Source of the DNA: Oscillospiraceae bacterium
Lineage (GTDB): Bacteria; Bacillota; Clostridia; Oscillospirales; QAMX01
Direction: 5' to 3'
Length of the DNA: 5,471 bases
Assembly: GCA_902772625.1 (NCBI GenBank)
Contig: CACYBP010000002.1
Location: 1 to 5,471 of the forward strand
Part shown: positions 1-5,471 of the stretch, in pieces
How the letters are laid out: every line of letters starts with the position of its first letter
Numbering within the stretch: position 1 is the stretch's first letter
The notes under the pieces: generated by a model
What the model was told of the DNA's origin: nothing
Databases searched by the model: none
What the model saw: the letters and a program-made list of their open reading frames with translations, nothing else
Made by a program: the position numbers and the translations under genes

Positions 1-48
1 CGAAACTTGTCCGGCGCTAACCGGATGCGTCGGTTTTGCGCAGGATGT

Positions 49-76
49 GGAAAAGCTCTGAAGGGCTCAGAGCCTT
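49..76 (-). terminator. Candidate intrinsic terminator overlapping the yfbR-like stop codon
   Basis: Read on the minus strand, GCTCTGA (73-67) pairs perfectly with TCAGAGC (61-55) around a 5-nt loop. Three further pairs (A-T, A-T, G-T) extend the stem to 10 bp, and the run TTTT lies at 54-51. The stop codon TGA (69-67) is inside the first arm. The T run is short and is broken by CC, so termination may be partial. The position, right at the end of the last gene of the co-directional run, supports the call. An alternative fold, GGCTC-T-GAGCC, would compete but has an impossible 1-nt loop. Confidence 0.45.
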
Positions 77-660
77 AAAAGCTCGTCCAGATTCTTCCGG
101 TAGCCTTCCTCGAAATGCGCGAGAAAATACGTCACCTCCGGGAGCCCGCTCTCCTCCAGAGCCTTCCGGGTCTGCTCCTTCGCGGACAGGAATTCCCGGT
201 TGCCGTTTTCGCTTTCGCCGAGGCATTTGAAGTAGGCCGAAAGCTTGTCGGCCGCCTTGATATACCGGTAGGTCTCTGGATCCTCCTCTTCCATGGAGAG
301 AAGCGGACGGAAATCCTCCTTCAATTCCTCCGGCAGCATGGAAAGGAGCCTTTCCCGGCTCTCCTCCTCCACCCGGCCGAACACCGCGCGCATTTCTTCG
401 CTCTTGTATTTCACCGGCGTCGGCATGTCTCCGGTGATCGCCTCGGGAAAATCGTGAAAGAGCGCGGCCGAGGCGATTTTTTCGGCGTTCAGGTTTTTTC
501 CGCAGATCCTGTTTCCGATCACCGCCAGGGCGTAGGCAAGGACCGCCGTTTCATAAGAATGTTCGGCCACGTTCTCGGCGTCGGACGCGCGCATCAGGCT
601 CCATCTTTTGATGTAGCGAAGTCTTCCGGTCATGGCGAAAAAGCCGTAGGATCTTTCCAT
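67..660 (-). CDS. yfbR: YfbR-like HD-domain 5'-deoxynucleotidase (197 aa)
   Basis: E. coli YfbR is a metal-dependent phosphohydrolase that dephosphorylates deoxyribonucleoside 5'-monophosphates. This protein follows it along its length, including the opening SYGFFAMTGRLRYIKRWSLM, the block ENVAEHS, the block GDMPTPVKY, IKAADKLSAYFKCL and GNREFLSAK. HD metal ligands are H34, H69, D70 and D138. E73 and D78 match the catalytic and conserved acidic residues of YfbR, and R19-W20 match its substrate-selecting Arg-Trp pair, all shifted by one from E. coli numbering as I recall it. The central motif reads HDFPE rather than HDASE. The length of 197 residues is about that of YfbR. The frame is open upstream to 870, but the ATG at 660 is chosen because it has AAAGGAG 5 nt upstream and gives the family N-terminus. 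It is the last visible gene of the run, 11 nt after the HAD stop. The role inferred is trimming of the deoxynucleotide pool. Confidence 0.92.
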   Translation of the reverse strand: MERSYGFFAMTGRLRYIKRWSLMRASDAENVAEHSYETAVLAYALAVIGNRICGKNLNAEKIASAALFHDFPEAITGDMPTPVKYKSEEMRAVFGRVEEESRERLLSMLPEELKEDFRPLLSMEEEDPETYRYIKAADKLSAYFKCLGESENGNREFLSAKEQTRKALEESGLPEVTYFLAHFEEGYRKNLDELLRL

Positions 661-665
661 GTTTT

Positions 666-672
666 CTCCTTT
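666..672 (-). promoter_or_regulatory. Ribosome binding site AAAGGAG for the yfbR-like gene
   Basis: AAAGGAG sits 5 nt before the ATG at 660 and overlaps the last base of the HAD stop codon TAA (674-672). It fixes the start within an otherwise longer open frame that reaches 870, and it is the strongest Shine-Dalgarno match in the window. Confidence 0.85.
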
Positions 673-1307
673 TATAAGCCCCAAAAAGCCCGAAGCTCTC
701 CGGGGGTGTCGAACACCGGCCCGCCCAGGGCCAGAAGTCTTTTCCGGGACACGTGTCCCCAGGATACCAGAAGCGGCGTCGCCCCCATGATCCTCGCCAC
801 CTCGGCGTCGTGGGGCGTGTCCCCCACGAACCACAGGCCGCCCTCTTCCCCCGCGTGCCTTTCGGCCCATTCCCGGGCAAGCTCGCTTTTCCCGTGGGCC
901 AGGATGGTCCCGGTGCCCGAGACCTCGTCGAAATACCGCCGGATCCCGCGCTTTTCCACCTGCGCCTGAAGCTCCTCTTTCCGCGTGGCCGACAGGATCT
1001 CCTGCCGGTATCCGGCCTTCTGCAGCTCCCCGATCAGGGGGATCAGCCCTCCGTGGATCGGGCAGAGGGGTTCCCGGGCGTCGTAAAGCTCCATATATTC
1101 CTCTGCCAGCGCCGGGAAGGGTTCTTTTTCAAAATCAAAGCCCGCCGTCCGATAGTAGTCTGACACCGGAAAGGTGAAGATCTCCCGGTATTTTTCCCGG
1201 TCCACCCGCGGGATCCCGCGCTTTCCCAGCATGTCGTTGAGAACCCCGTTGCAGGTGGCCAGATCGTCCAGAAGCGTGCCGTTCCAATCCCAAACGATCC
1301 TGTTCAT
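672..1307 (-). CDS. HAD-superfamily hydrolase, phosphoglycolate-phosphatase-like, with a D-x-N motif I (211 aa)
   Basis: The haloacid dehalogenase fold is clear from four ordered motifs. Motif I is WDWNGTLLDD, with predicted nucleophile D7. Motif II is S106 in ILSATRKEE. Motif III is K140 in AHGKSELA. Motif IV is GDTPHD, with D163 and D167 for magnesium. A helical C1-type cap fills roughly residues 15-85. Length and layout resemble small phosphatases of the phosphoglycolate phosphatase and beta-phosphoglucomutase branch. The odd point is N9, where most HAD phosphatases have a second Asp serving as general acid/base. The gene could therefore be a phosphatase with altered chemistry, or a non-phosphatase member. 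The ATG at 1307-1305 overlaps the peptidase stop as ATGA, with GAGGAG 11 nt upstream (1319-1324), which implies coupled translation. The substrate is unknown; a sugar phosphate or nucleotide is plausible, but I cannot choose. Confidence 0.9.
   Translation of the reverse strand: MNRIVWDWNGTLLDDLATCNGVLNDMLGKRGIPRVDREKYREIFTFPVSDYYRTAGFDFEKEPFPALAEEYMELYDAREPLCPIHGGLIPLIGELQKAGYRQEILSATRKEELQAQVEKRGIRRYFDEVSGTGTILAHGKSELAREWAERHAGEEGGLWFVGDTPHDAEVARIMGATPLLVSWGHVSRKRLLALGGPVFDTPGELRAFWGL
1304..1307 (-). promoter_or_regulatory. ATGA stop-start overlap coupling the M16 peptidase and HAD genes
   Basis: The HAD start ATG (1307-1305) and the peptidase stop TGA (1306-1304) share two bases in the four-base string ATGA. 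This is a standard translational coupling signature. GAGGAG at 1324-1319, inside the peptidase 3' end, can serve as its ribosome binding site. Confidence 0.85.
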
Positions 1308-2551
1308 TTTCTGAGAAGCTCCTCGTAGTACTCTTTTTCCCCGATCCGGCCCACCGCCGCGTAGGAAAGCATGCCGGGCTTGAGGATCTCCCTTGCCGTT
1401 TCGCGGATCTCCTCCGGGGTGACCCGGTCGTAGGCGGCCAGAAGCTCCTCAAAAGAGGGCACCTCGCCCTTTTTCAGCTCGTTGCGCGCCATATAGGACG
1501 CCCGGGAGCCGGTGGATTCCATGCTGAGAAGCAGGCCGGTGCGGTTTTTCTCCTTGGCGCGGTCCAGCTCCTCGAGGGAAACGCCCTCCTCGCGGATCTT
1601 CACGATCTCCTGGACCGTGCTTTCCAGGGTCTTTCTCTCGTTTTCCCGGCTGGTGGCGGTGTACACGCCGAAAAGGCCCTCCTTCTCGGTGGAGCCGGAG
1701 AAGGAATAGATCGCGTAGCAAAGCCCCTCCTCGTCCCGGACGCGCCGGAAAAGCCGGGAGGACGCTCCGCCGCCCAGGATCGCCGAAAGCAGCGCCGCGG
1801 CAAATCTCCGGGGATCCTCCTGACCGAAGCCCTTCCAGAGAAGGCCGACGTGATTCTGCTCGTACTTCTTCTTTTTCAGGAAGACGCCGGGCACGTATTT
1901 TGCCTCTTTCGTCCGGTTCTTTTTTCCCTTCGGCATGGCGGAAAGCTTTTGGGCAAGGGCATCCACCACCTTCGGGTCGAAATTCCCCGAAAGGGCGGCC
2001 ACCAGGTTTTCCCCGGTGTAGTGCGCCCGCATGTAAGAAAGCAGCGCCTCCCGGTCGAGCTTTTCCAGCGACCGGACGGTCCCCAGGATCGGCCTTCCCA
2101 GAGAGGAAGAGGGATACACGATCTCCGACAGGCGCTCGGTGGCCAGATCCTCCGGGTCGTCGCCGTACATGCCGATCTCCTCTTCGATGACGCCGCGCTC
2201 GTTTTCCAGATCGGCCGGGTCAAAACGGGAGGAGAAGATCATTTCGGTGACCAGATCCACCGCGTCCTGCATCCGGTCCTCCAGCGCCCGCACGTAAAAA
2301 GAGGTGATCTCTTTGGTGGTATAGGCGTTGGAATGGCCGCCCAGAAGATCCAGCGCCTCGGAAAGGGAGGCGCAGTCGTGTTTCTCCGTGCCCTTGAAGA
2401 GCATATGCTCGATAAAATGCGACGCTCCGGACAGGGCCCGGGTCTCGTGTCTCGAGCCGGTGCCGACCCAGACGCCGAAGGTCGCGCTTTTCAAAAAGTC
2501 GGTCCTTTCGTAAAGGATCCGCGCGCCGTTGGGAAGGATGATTTTTTCCAT
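1304..2551 (-). CDS. M16B-family zinc metallopeptidase (processing-peptidase-like, 415 aa)
   Basis: This is a member of the pitrilysin/insulinase superfamily, related to the mitochondrial processing peptidase beta subunit and to single-gene bacterial peptidases such as Bacillus YmxG/MlpA. The inverted zinc motif HFIEH is intact: H45 and H49 are ligands and E48 is the catalytic base. The distal ligand is predicted to be E125 in the segment NERGVIEEEIGMYGDDPED, with conserved E118 seven residues earlier. The second M16 half is present: EQNHVGLLWKGF near 231-242 and the SSRLFRRVRDEEGLCYAIYS segment near 264-283, which carries the Arg/Tyr pair typical of active members. The length of about 415 residues fits the short, dimer-forming M16B class. 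There is no signal peptide or membrane segment, so it should be cytosolic. The ATG start at 2551 has AAAGGA 4 nt upstream. A lysine-rich linker (residues 208-230) joins the two halves. The natural substrate cannot be read from sequence. Confidence 0.94.
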   Translation of the reverse strand: MEKIILPNGARILYERTDFLKSATFGVWVGTGSRHETRALSGASHFIEHMLFKGTEKHDCASLSEALDLLGGHSNAYTTKEITSFYVRALEDRMQDAVDLVTEMIFSSRFDPADLENERGVIEEEIGMYGDDPEDLATERLSEIVYPSSSLGRPILGTVRSLEKLDREALLSYMRAHYTGENLVAALSGNFDPKVVDALAQKLSAMPKGKKNRTKEAKYVPGVFLKKKKYEQNHVGLLWKGFGQEDPRRFAAALLSAILGGGASSRLFRRVRDEEGLCYAIYSFSGSTEKEGLFGVYTATSRENERKTLESTVQEIVKIREEGVSLEELDRAKEKNRTGLLLSMESTGSRASYMARNELKKGEVPSFEELLAAYDRVTPEEIRETAREILKPGMLSYAAVGRIGEKEYYEELLRK

Positions 2552-2555
2552 AGGT

Positions 2556-2561
2556 TCCTTT
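2556..2561 (-). promoter_or_regulatory. Ribosome binding site AAAGGA for the M16 peptidase gene
   Basis: AAAGGA lies 4 nt before the ATG at 2551, in the only gap of more than a dozen bases between genes of this run (2552-2590, 39 nt). I see no convincing -35/-10 promoter in that gap, so the gene most likely reads through from upstream. Confidence 0.75.
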
Positions 2562-2590
2562 CTCGATCGCTTATGCTTTCGTCTTTACCT

Positions 2591-3724
2591 TCACGTTTCC
2601 CGCAAAAGTCTCACCGCCCGGGGGATCTTTTCCTCCAGAAGGCGGATATCCTCTTCGCCGGTGTCCCAGCCGAGGCTCAGTCTCAGGGCTCCTCCTCCCG
2701 AAAGACCCAGGGCGCGGAGAACGGGGTTTTCCTCTCTTTTCCCTCCGCGGCAGGCGGCTCCCGCCGCCGCGTCCACGCCGAAAAGATCCAGGGCGTGGAC
2801 CAGGGCCTCGGAATCGATTCCTTCAAAATAATAGCTCAAAAGGCCCGGAAGCCTCCGTTCTCCTTCTCCGGTCTTCCGCGCTCCCGGAAGGGAAAGGATC
2901 GCCTTATCCAGCCTTTTTTGATACTCCCAAAGTCTTTTTTCCTCGCTTTCCCGGGTCTTTTCCGCCCGGGAGAGGGCCGCGGCCATGGCCGCGATACCCG
3001 GGACGTTCTCGGTCCCGGGACGAAGGCCCTTTTCCTGACCGCCTCCCGAAAAGGGAGGGAGAAAAGGCGTCCCGCGCCGGAGAAAGAGAAAGCCCGCTCC
3101 CTTGATCCCGCCGAATTTGTGGGCCGAGGCCGAAAGGGAGGAAACGCCGCTTTTTTTCACGCCGGTTTCCAGGTGACCCACGCTCTGCACGGCGTCGGTG
3201 TGAAAAAAGATCCCTCTTTCCCGAAGCGCCGGGCCGATCTCCTCCACCGGCTCGACCGTGCCCACCTCGTTCTGGGCGGTCATCAGAGTAAAGATGCCCG
3301 TGTCCTCCGGAAGCGCGCGGAGGATTTCCTCCGGATCGTATCCCCCTCTGGCGTCAGGCTTCAGAAGAGTCACGCGGAAGCCCTCTTTTTCAAGCCGTTT
3401 CAAGGGTTCCAGGATCGAGGAATGCTCGATCTCTCCCGCGACGATATGCCGCTTTTCCGGGGGAAGGGCGGCCGCCGCGCCGAAAAGCGCCAGGTTGTTG
3501 CTTTCGCTGCCGCCGGAGGTGAAGAAGATCTCGTCCTCCTCCGCGCCGACGAGCTCTGCGATCAGGGCGCGCGAGGAAGAAAGGATCCTTCTCGCGCGCC
3601 CCGCGTTTTCATAGATGGCAGAGGGATTATAATAGTCCTCCAGAGCCGCCTTCGCGGCCAGGATCGCTTCGGGGAAGGGGCGGGTGGTGGCTGCGTTGTC
3701 CGCGTAGACCCGGTTTCCCTTCAC
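2591..3724 (-). CDS. Cysteine desulfurase, NifS/IscS type (class V aminotransferase fold, 377 aa)
   Basis: This PLP enzyme takes sulfur from L-cysteine as an enzyme persulfide, leaving alanine, and feeds iron-sulfur cluster assembly or tRNA thiolation. Family landmarks appear in order: YADNAATT at residues 7-14, TSGGSESNN at 69-77 (phosphate-binding loop), EIEHSS with H101 stacking on PLP, QNEVGT with N152, HTDAVQ with D177 and Q180, SAHKFGG with the Schiff-base lysine K203, and GGGQEKGLRPGTEN at 227-240. C325 in GAACRGG is the likely persulfide cysteine, with IscS-like spacing to the following VLRALGL. The surrounding loop lacks the usual serines (SSGSACSS-like in relatives). The start is GTG at 3724, which yields the standard N-terminus and has an AAAGGGA ribosome binding site inside the rnhA 3' end. 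No scaffold gene (iscU, sufU) or thiI is in the window, so the sulfur acceptor is unknown and I give no iscS/nifS symbol. Confidence 0.93.
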   Translation of the reverse strand: MKGNRVYADNAATTRPFPEAILAAKAALEDYYNPSAIYENAGRARRILSSSRALIAELVGAEEDEIFFTSGGSESNNLALFGAAAALPPEKRHIVAGEIEHSSILEPLKRLEKEGFRVTLLKPDARGGYDPEEILRALPEDTGIFTLMTAQNEVGTVEPVEEIGPALRERGIFFHTDAVQSVGHLETGVKKSGVSSLSASAHKFGGIKGAGFLFLRRGTPFLPPFSGGGQEKGLRPGTENVPGIAAMAAALSRAEKTRESEEKRLWEYQKRLDKAILSLPGARKTGEGERRLPGLLSYYFEGIDSEALVHALDLFGVDAAAGAACRGGKREENPVLRALGLSGGGALRLSLGWDTGEEDIRLLEEKIPRAVRLLRET

Positions 3725-3728
3725 GCGA

Positions 3729-4181
3729 TCATCCCTTTCTGCGAAATTCCCTGCTTTTCTCCACCGCCAGCTCGTCGCAGCGGTTGTTCATGGGGTTTTC
3801 GGCGTGTCCCTTCACCCAGTGAAAGGTCACCCTGTGGATCTCACACAGCGAAAGAAGCCTTTCCCAGAGCTCCGGATTCTTCGCCGGATCCTTTTTGGTG
3901 CGCATCCAGCCGTTGGCTTTCCATTTTTTCGCCCAGCCGAGGGTCATGGCGTCCGAAACGTAGCGGGAATCGGTAAAGATCCTGACCTCGCAGGGCATTT
4001 TAAGCAGCGACAGGGCCTCGATCACGCCGAGAAGCTCCATGCGGTTGTTGGTGGTCTCGGCTTCTCCGCCGGAGATCTCCCGGGTCTTTCCGGTGGCGTC
4101 GTCGGTGAGGATGGCGCCGTAACCGCCCGGCCCGGGATTTCCCGAACAGGCTCCGTCGGTGTAAATGGTCACGCTCCGCAC
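3729..4181 (-). CDS. rnhA: Ribonuclease HI (150 aa)
   Basis: Type 1 RNase H cuts the RNA strand of RNA-DNA hybrids in the cytoplasm, removing R-loops and helping clear primers. The whole family core is present at the usual length of about 150 residues. The N-terminus VTIYTDGACSGNPGPGGYGA carries the first catalytic Asp (D9). The others are E49 in NNRMEL, D71 in FTDSRYV and D136 in NNRCDELA. The flexible catalytic His is H126 in WVKGHAENP. The basic handle-like segment WAKKWKANGW (residues 83-92) is also there. The start is GTG at 4181, chosen because it gives the standard M-x-x-V-x-I-Y-T-D-G opening; no ATG is available near it. It has only a weak purine-rich stretch about 10 nt upstream (4192-4199) and starts 3 nt after the gyrA stop, so translation probably depends on ribosomes finishing gyrA. 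Confidence 0.97.
   Translation of the reverse strand: MRSVTIYTDGACSGNPGPGGYGAILTDDATGKTREISGGEAETTNNRMELLGVIEALSLLKMPCEVRIFTDSRYVSDAMTLGWAKKWKANGWMRTKKDPAKNPELWERLLSLCEIHRVTFHWVKGHAENPMNNRCDELAVEKSREFRRKG
3732..3738 (-). promoter_or_regulatory. Ribosome binding site AAAGGGA for the cysteine desulfurase GTG start
   Basis: AAAGGGA lies 7 nt before the GTG at 3724 and is embedded in the last two sense codons of rnhA. It supports GTG as the start. The nearby ATG formed at the rnhA stop (3732-3730) is followed within three codons by a stop, so it cannot be the start. Confidence 0.7.
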
Positions 4182-4184
4182 GGC

Positions 4185-5471
4185 TTATTCGCTTCTTTCT
4201 TCGGTTTCGGGGGCTTCTTCGGCGATTTCCGCTCCTTCTTCGGCGGGTTCCGGAAGAGCCGCGGTCTCCTCTTCGTCGGGAAGCTCCTCCGGCTCGGAGG
4301 CGGCGGCGGTGACCGAAATGATCTTTTCGCTTTCGGACGCGCGCATGACGATGACGCCCTGGCTGGACCGGCCGCAGGTGCGGATCCCGGCGATCTTGGT
4401 GCGGATGATGACGCCCGAGCTGGAGATGATGAGGATATCCTCCTCGTTCTCCTTCGGGATCACGACCCCGGCCACCTTCCCGGTCTTCGGGGTCAGGGCG
4501 TGCAGGATCATGCCCTTGCCGCCGCGGCCGTGGAGCGAGTATTCTTCGATGGGGGTCTTCTTGCCGAAGCCGTTTTCGGTGACCGTCAGCACCATAGCTC
4601 CCGGATAGGTCCTGTCGGCGCCGATCACCTCGTCGTCCTCGTCCAGGCGCATGCCGATCACGCCCATGGCGTTGCGGCCCATGCACCGGACGGCGCTTTC
4701 GTGGAAATGCACCGCGTTGCCCTTCTTTGAGCAGAGGATGACGTTGTCGTCTCCGCCGGTGATAAAGCTGGCGGCCAGCTCGTCGCCCTCTTCCAGGACG
4801 ATGGCGCGCAGGCCCGCCTTGCGGGAGGTATCCAGGTCGCTGATCTTCGTGCGCTTGACGATGCCCTTTTTGGTCACCAGGAAGAGATACCGGTCGTCGT
4901 ATTCCCGCAGGCACAGGCCGGCGGTGACCTTCTCCTCGCCCGAAAGCTGGAGATAGTTCACGATGTTGGCGCCCCGGGCGGTGCGGCCTCCCTCGGGGAT
5001 CTGATATCCCTTCAGGCGGTACATCCTTCCCTGGTTGGTGAAGAAGAGGATGTAATCGTGGGTGGAGCAGATGAAGATCTTTTCCACCTCGTCCTCTTCC
5101 CTGGTGGAAAGGCCGGTGATGCCGCGGCCGCCGCGGCGCTGTTCTTTATAGGTGCTGACCGGCAGGCGCTTGATGTAACCGTAGCGGGTGATGGTGAAGA
5201 CGTTGTCCTCTTCCTTGATCAGATCCTCGATGTCCAGATCGTCTTCCACCGCCTCGATGGCGGTCTTGCGGTCGTCGCCGTATTTGTTGCGGATCTCGGT
5301 CAGTTCTTCCTTTACCACGGCGTAGATCTTTTCGTCAGAAGCGAGAAGCGCCTCGTAATCGGCGATCTTCTGCATCAGCTCGCGGTACTCTCTCTCCAGA
5401 TCCTCGGCGGCCAGATTGGTCAGCTGGCCGAGCCGCATGTTCACGATGGCCTGCGCCTGGGTCTCGGTAAG
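4185..5471 (-). CDS. gyrA: DNA gyrase subunit A, C-terminal 428 residues (5' end beyond window)
   Basis: GyrA is the DNA-breaking, DNA-wrapping subunit of gyrase, which pairs with GyrB to introduce negative supercoils using ATP. The open frame runs off the right edge, so the winged-helix domain and active-site tyrosine are not visible. What is visible starts at LTETQAQAIVNMRLGQLT, the conserved end of the breakage-reunion domain. A coiled-coil stretch follows (fragment residues about 20-70), then the beta-pinwheel wrapping domain (about 90-390). The GyrA box QRRGGRG sits at fragment residues 111-117 (positions 5121-5141), which separates GyrA from the ParC paralogue. Six blade-like RG/GR turns can be read: QRRGGRGI, GRTARGAN, SRKAGLRAI, GRNAMGVIGM, GRGGKGMI and GRSSQGVIVM, matching a complete six-bladed pinwheel. 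The protein ends in a 37-residue acidic tail. The stop codon TAA lies 3 nt before the rnhA start. Identification is very secure. Confidence 0.97.
   Translation of the reverse strand, partial: LTETQAQAIVNMRLGQLTNLAAEDLEREYRELMQKIADYEALLASDEKIYAVVKEELTEIRNKYGDDRKTAIEAVEDDLDIEDLIKEEDNVFTITRYGYIKRLPVSTYKEQRRGGRGITGLSTREEDEVEKIFICSTHDYILFFTNQGRMYRLKGYQIPEGGRTARGANIVNYLQLSGEEKVTAGLCLREYDDRYLFLVTKKGIVKRTKISDLDTSRKAGLRAIVLEEGDELAASFITGGDDNVILCSKKGNAVHFHESAVRCMGRNAMGVIGMRLDEDDEVIGADRTYPGAMVLTVTENGFGKKTPIEEYSLHGRGGKGMILHALTPKTGKVAGVVIPKENEEDILIISSSGVIIRTKIAGIRTCGRSSQGVIVMRASESEKIISVTAAASEPEELPDEEETAALPEPAEEGAEIAEEAPETEERSE

Noticed and set aside
10..25. A short inverted repeat TCCGG-6 nt-CCGGA
   Set aside because: The 5-bp stem is short and is not followed by a clear T run, so it is not supported as a terminator or operator.
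25..78. A tiny plus-strand frame encoding MRRFCAGCGKALKGSEP, which resembles the first half of a zinc ribbon (CxxCG)
   Set aside because: It has only 17 codons, no ribosome binding site, no second Cys pair and overlaps the terminator and the end of the yfbR-like gene. Probably chance.
67..870. Longer N-terminal form of the yfbR-like protein (267 residues)
   Set aside because: The additional 70 residues overlap the HAD gene, are low-complexity Arg/Gly-rich, and the internal ATG at 660 has an excellent ribosome binding site and the family N-terminus.
2552..2590. Possible promoter in the 39-nt gap before the M16 peptidase gene
   Set aside because: No spaced -35/-10 pair can be read and the gap is mostly occupied by the ribosome binding site region.
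1850..3976. A 708-codon open frame on the plus strand
   Set aside because: It lies wholly antisense to the M16 peptidase, desulfurase and rnhA genes, has no recognisable domain and is rich in Arg, Gly, Pro and Phe. It is the usual mirror frame of GC-rich coding sequence.
4000..4914. A 304-codon minus-strand frame rich in Arg, Gly and His
   Set aside because: It overlaps gyrA and rnhA in another frame and shows only low-complexity basic composition. The gyrA and rnhA frames are unmistakable, so this is a shadow.
5121..5141. GC-rich near-palindrome containing a NotI-type GCGGCCGC string
   Set aside because: It is fully explained by the codons of the GyrA box QRRGGRG; no regulatory role needs to be invoked.

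Overview
The window looks like a piece of a bacterial core-genome operon, not an accessory or mobile region. The sequence is GC-rich (about 60% by eye). All six recognisable genes lie on the minus strand, so transcription runs from high to low coordinates. Purine-rich AAAGGAG-type ribosome binding sites, tight packing and the style of the GyrA tail (MRLGQLT) suggest a GC-rich Bacillota, probably a clostridial lineage. That assignment is inferred from protein flavour, not proven.

In transcription order: the C-terminal part of DNA gyrase subunit A (5471-4185, 5' part outside the window); after 3 nt, RNase HI (4181-3729, GTG start); after 4 nt, a NifS/IscS-type cysteine desulfurase (3724-2591, GTG start); after 39 nt, an M16B zinc peptidase (2551-1304); overlapping it by 4 nt, a HAD-superfamily hydrolase (1307-672); after 11 nt, a YfbR-like HD-domain 5'-deoxynucleotidase (660-67). 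A hairpin followed by a short T run spans the last stop codon (49-76) and may be the operon terminator. Positions 1-48 hold no gene I can support.

The spacing argues for one polycistronic unit with translational coupling at several joints. Functionally it mixes DNA topology and R-loop control (GyrA, RNase HI), sulfur mobilisation (cysteine desulfurase), proteolysis (M16) and two small phosphohydrolases that may act on nucleotides (HAD, YfbR-like). I see no CRISPR array, insertion sequence, tRNA or rRNA, prophage part, toxin-antitoxin pair or defence system. The oddities worth a second look are an Asn in place of the usual second Asp in the HAD catalytic motif, an unusual active-site cysteine loop in the desulfurase, the long acidic GyrA tail and the gyrA-rnhA coupling. 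I do not find an obvious undescribed system here.
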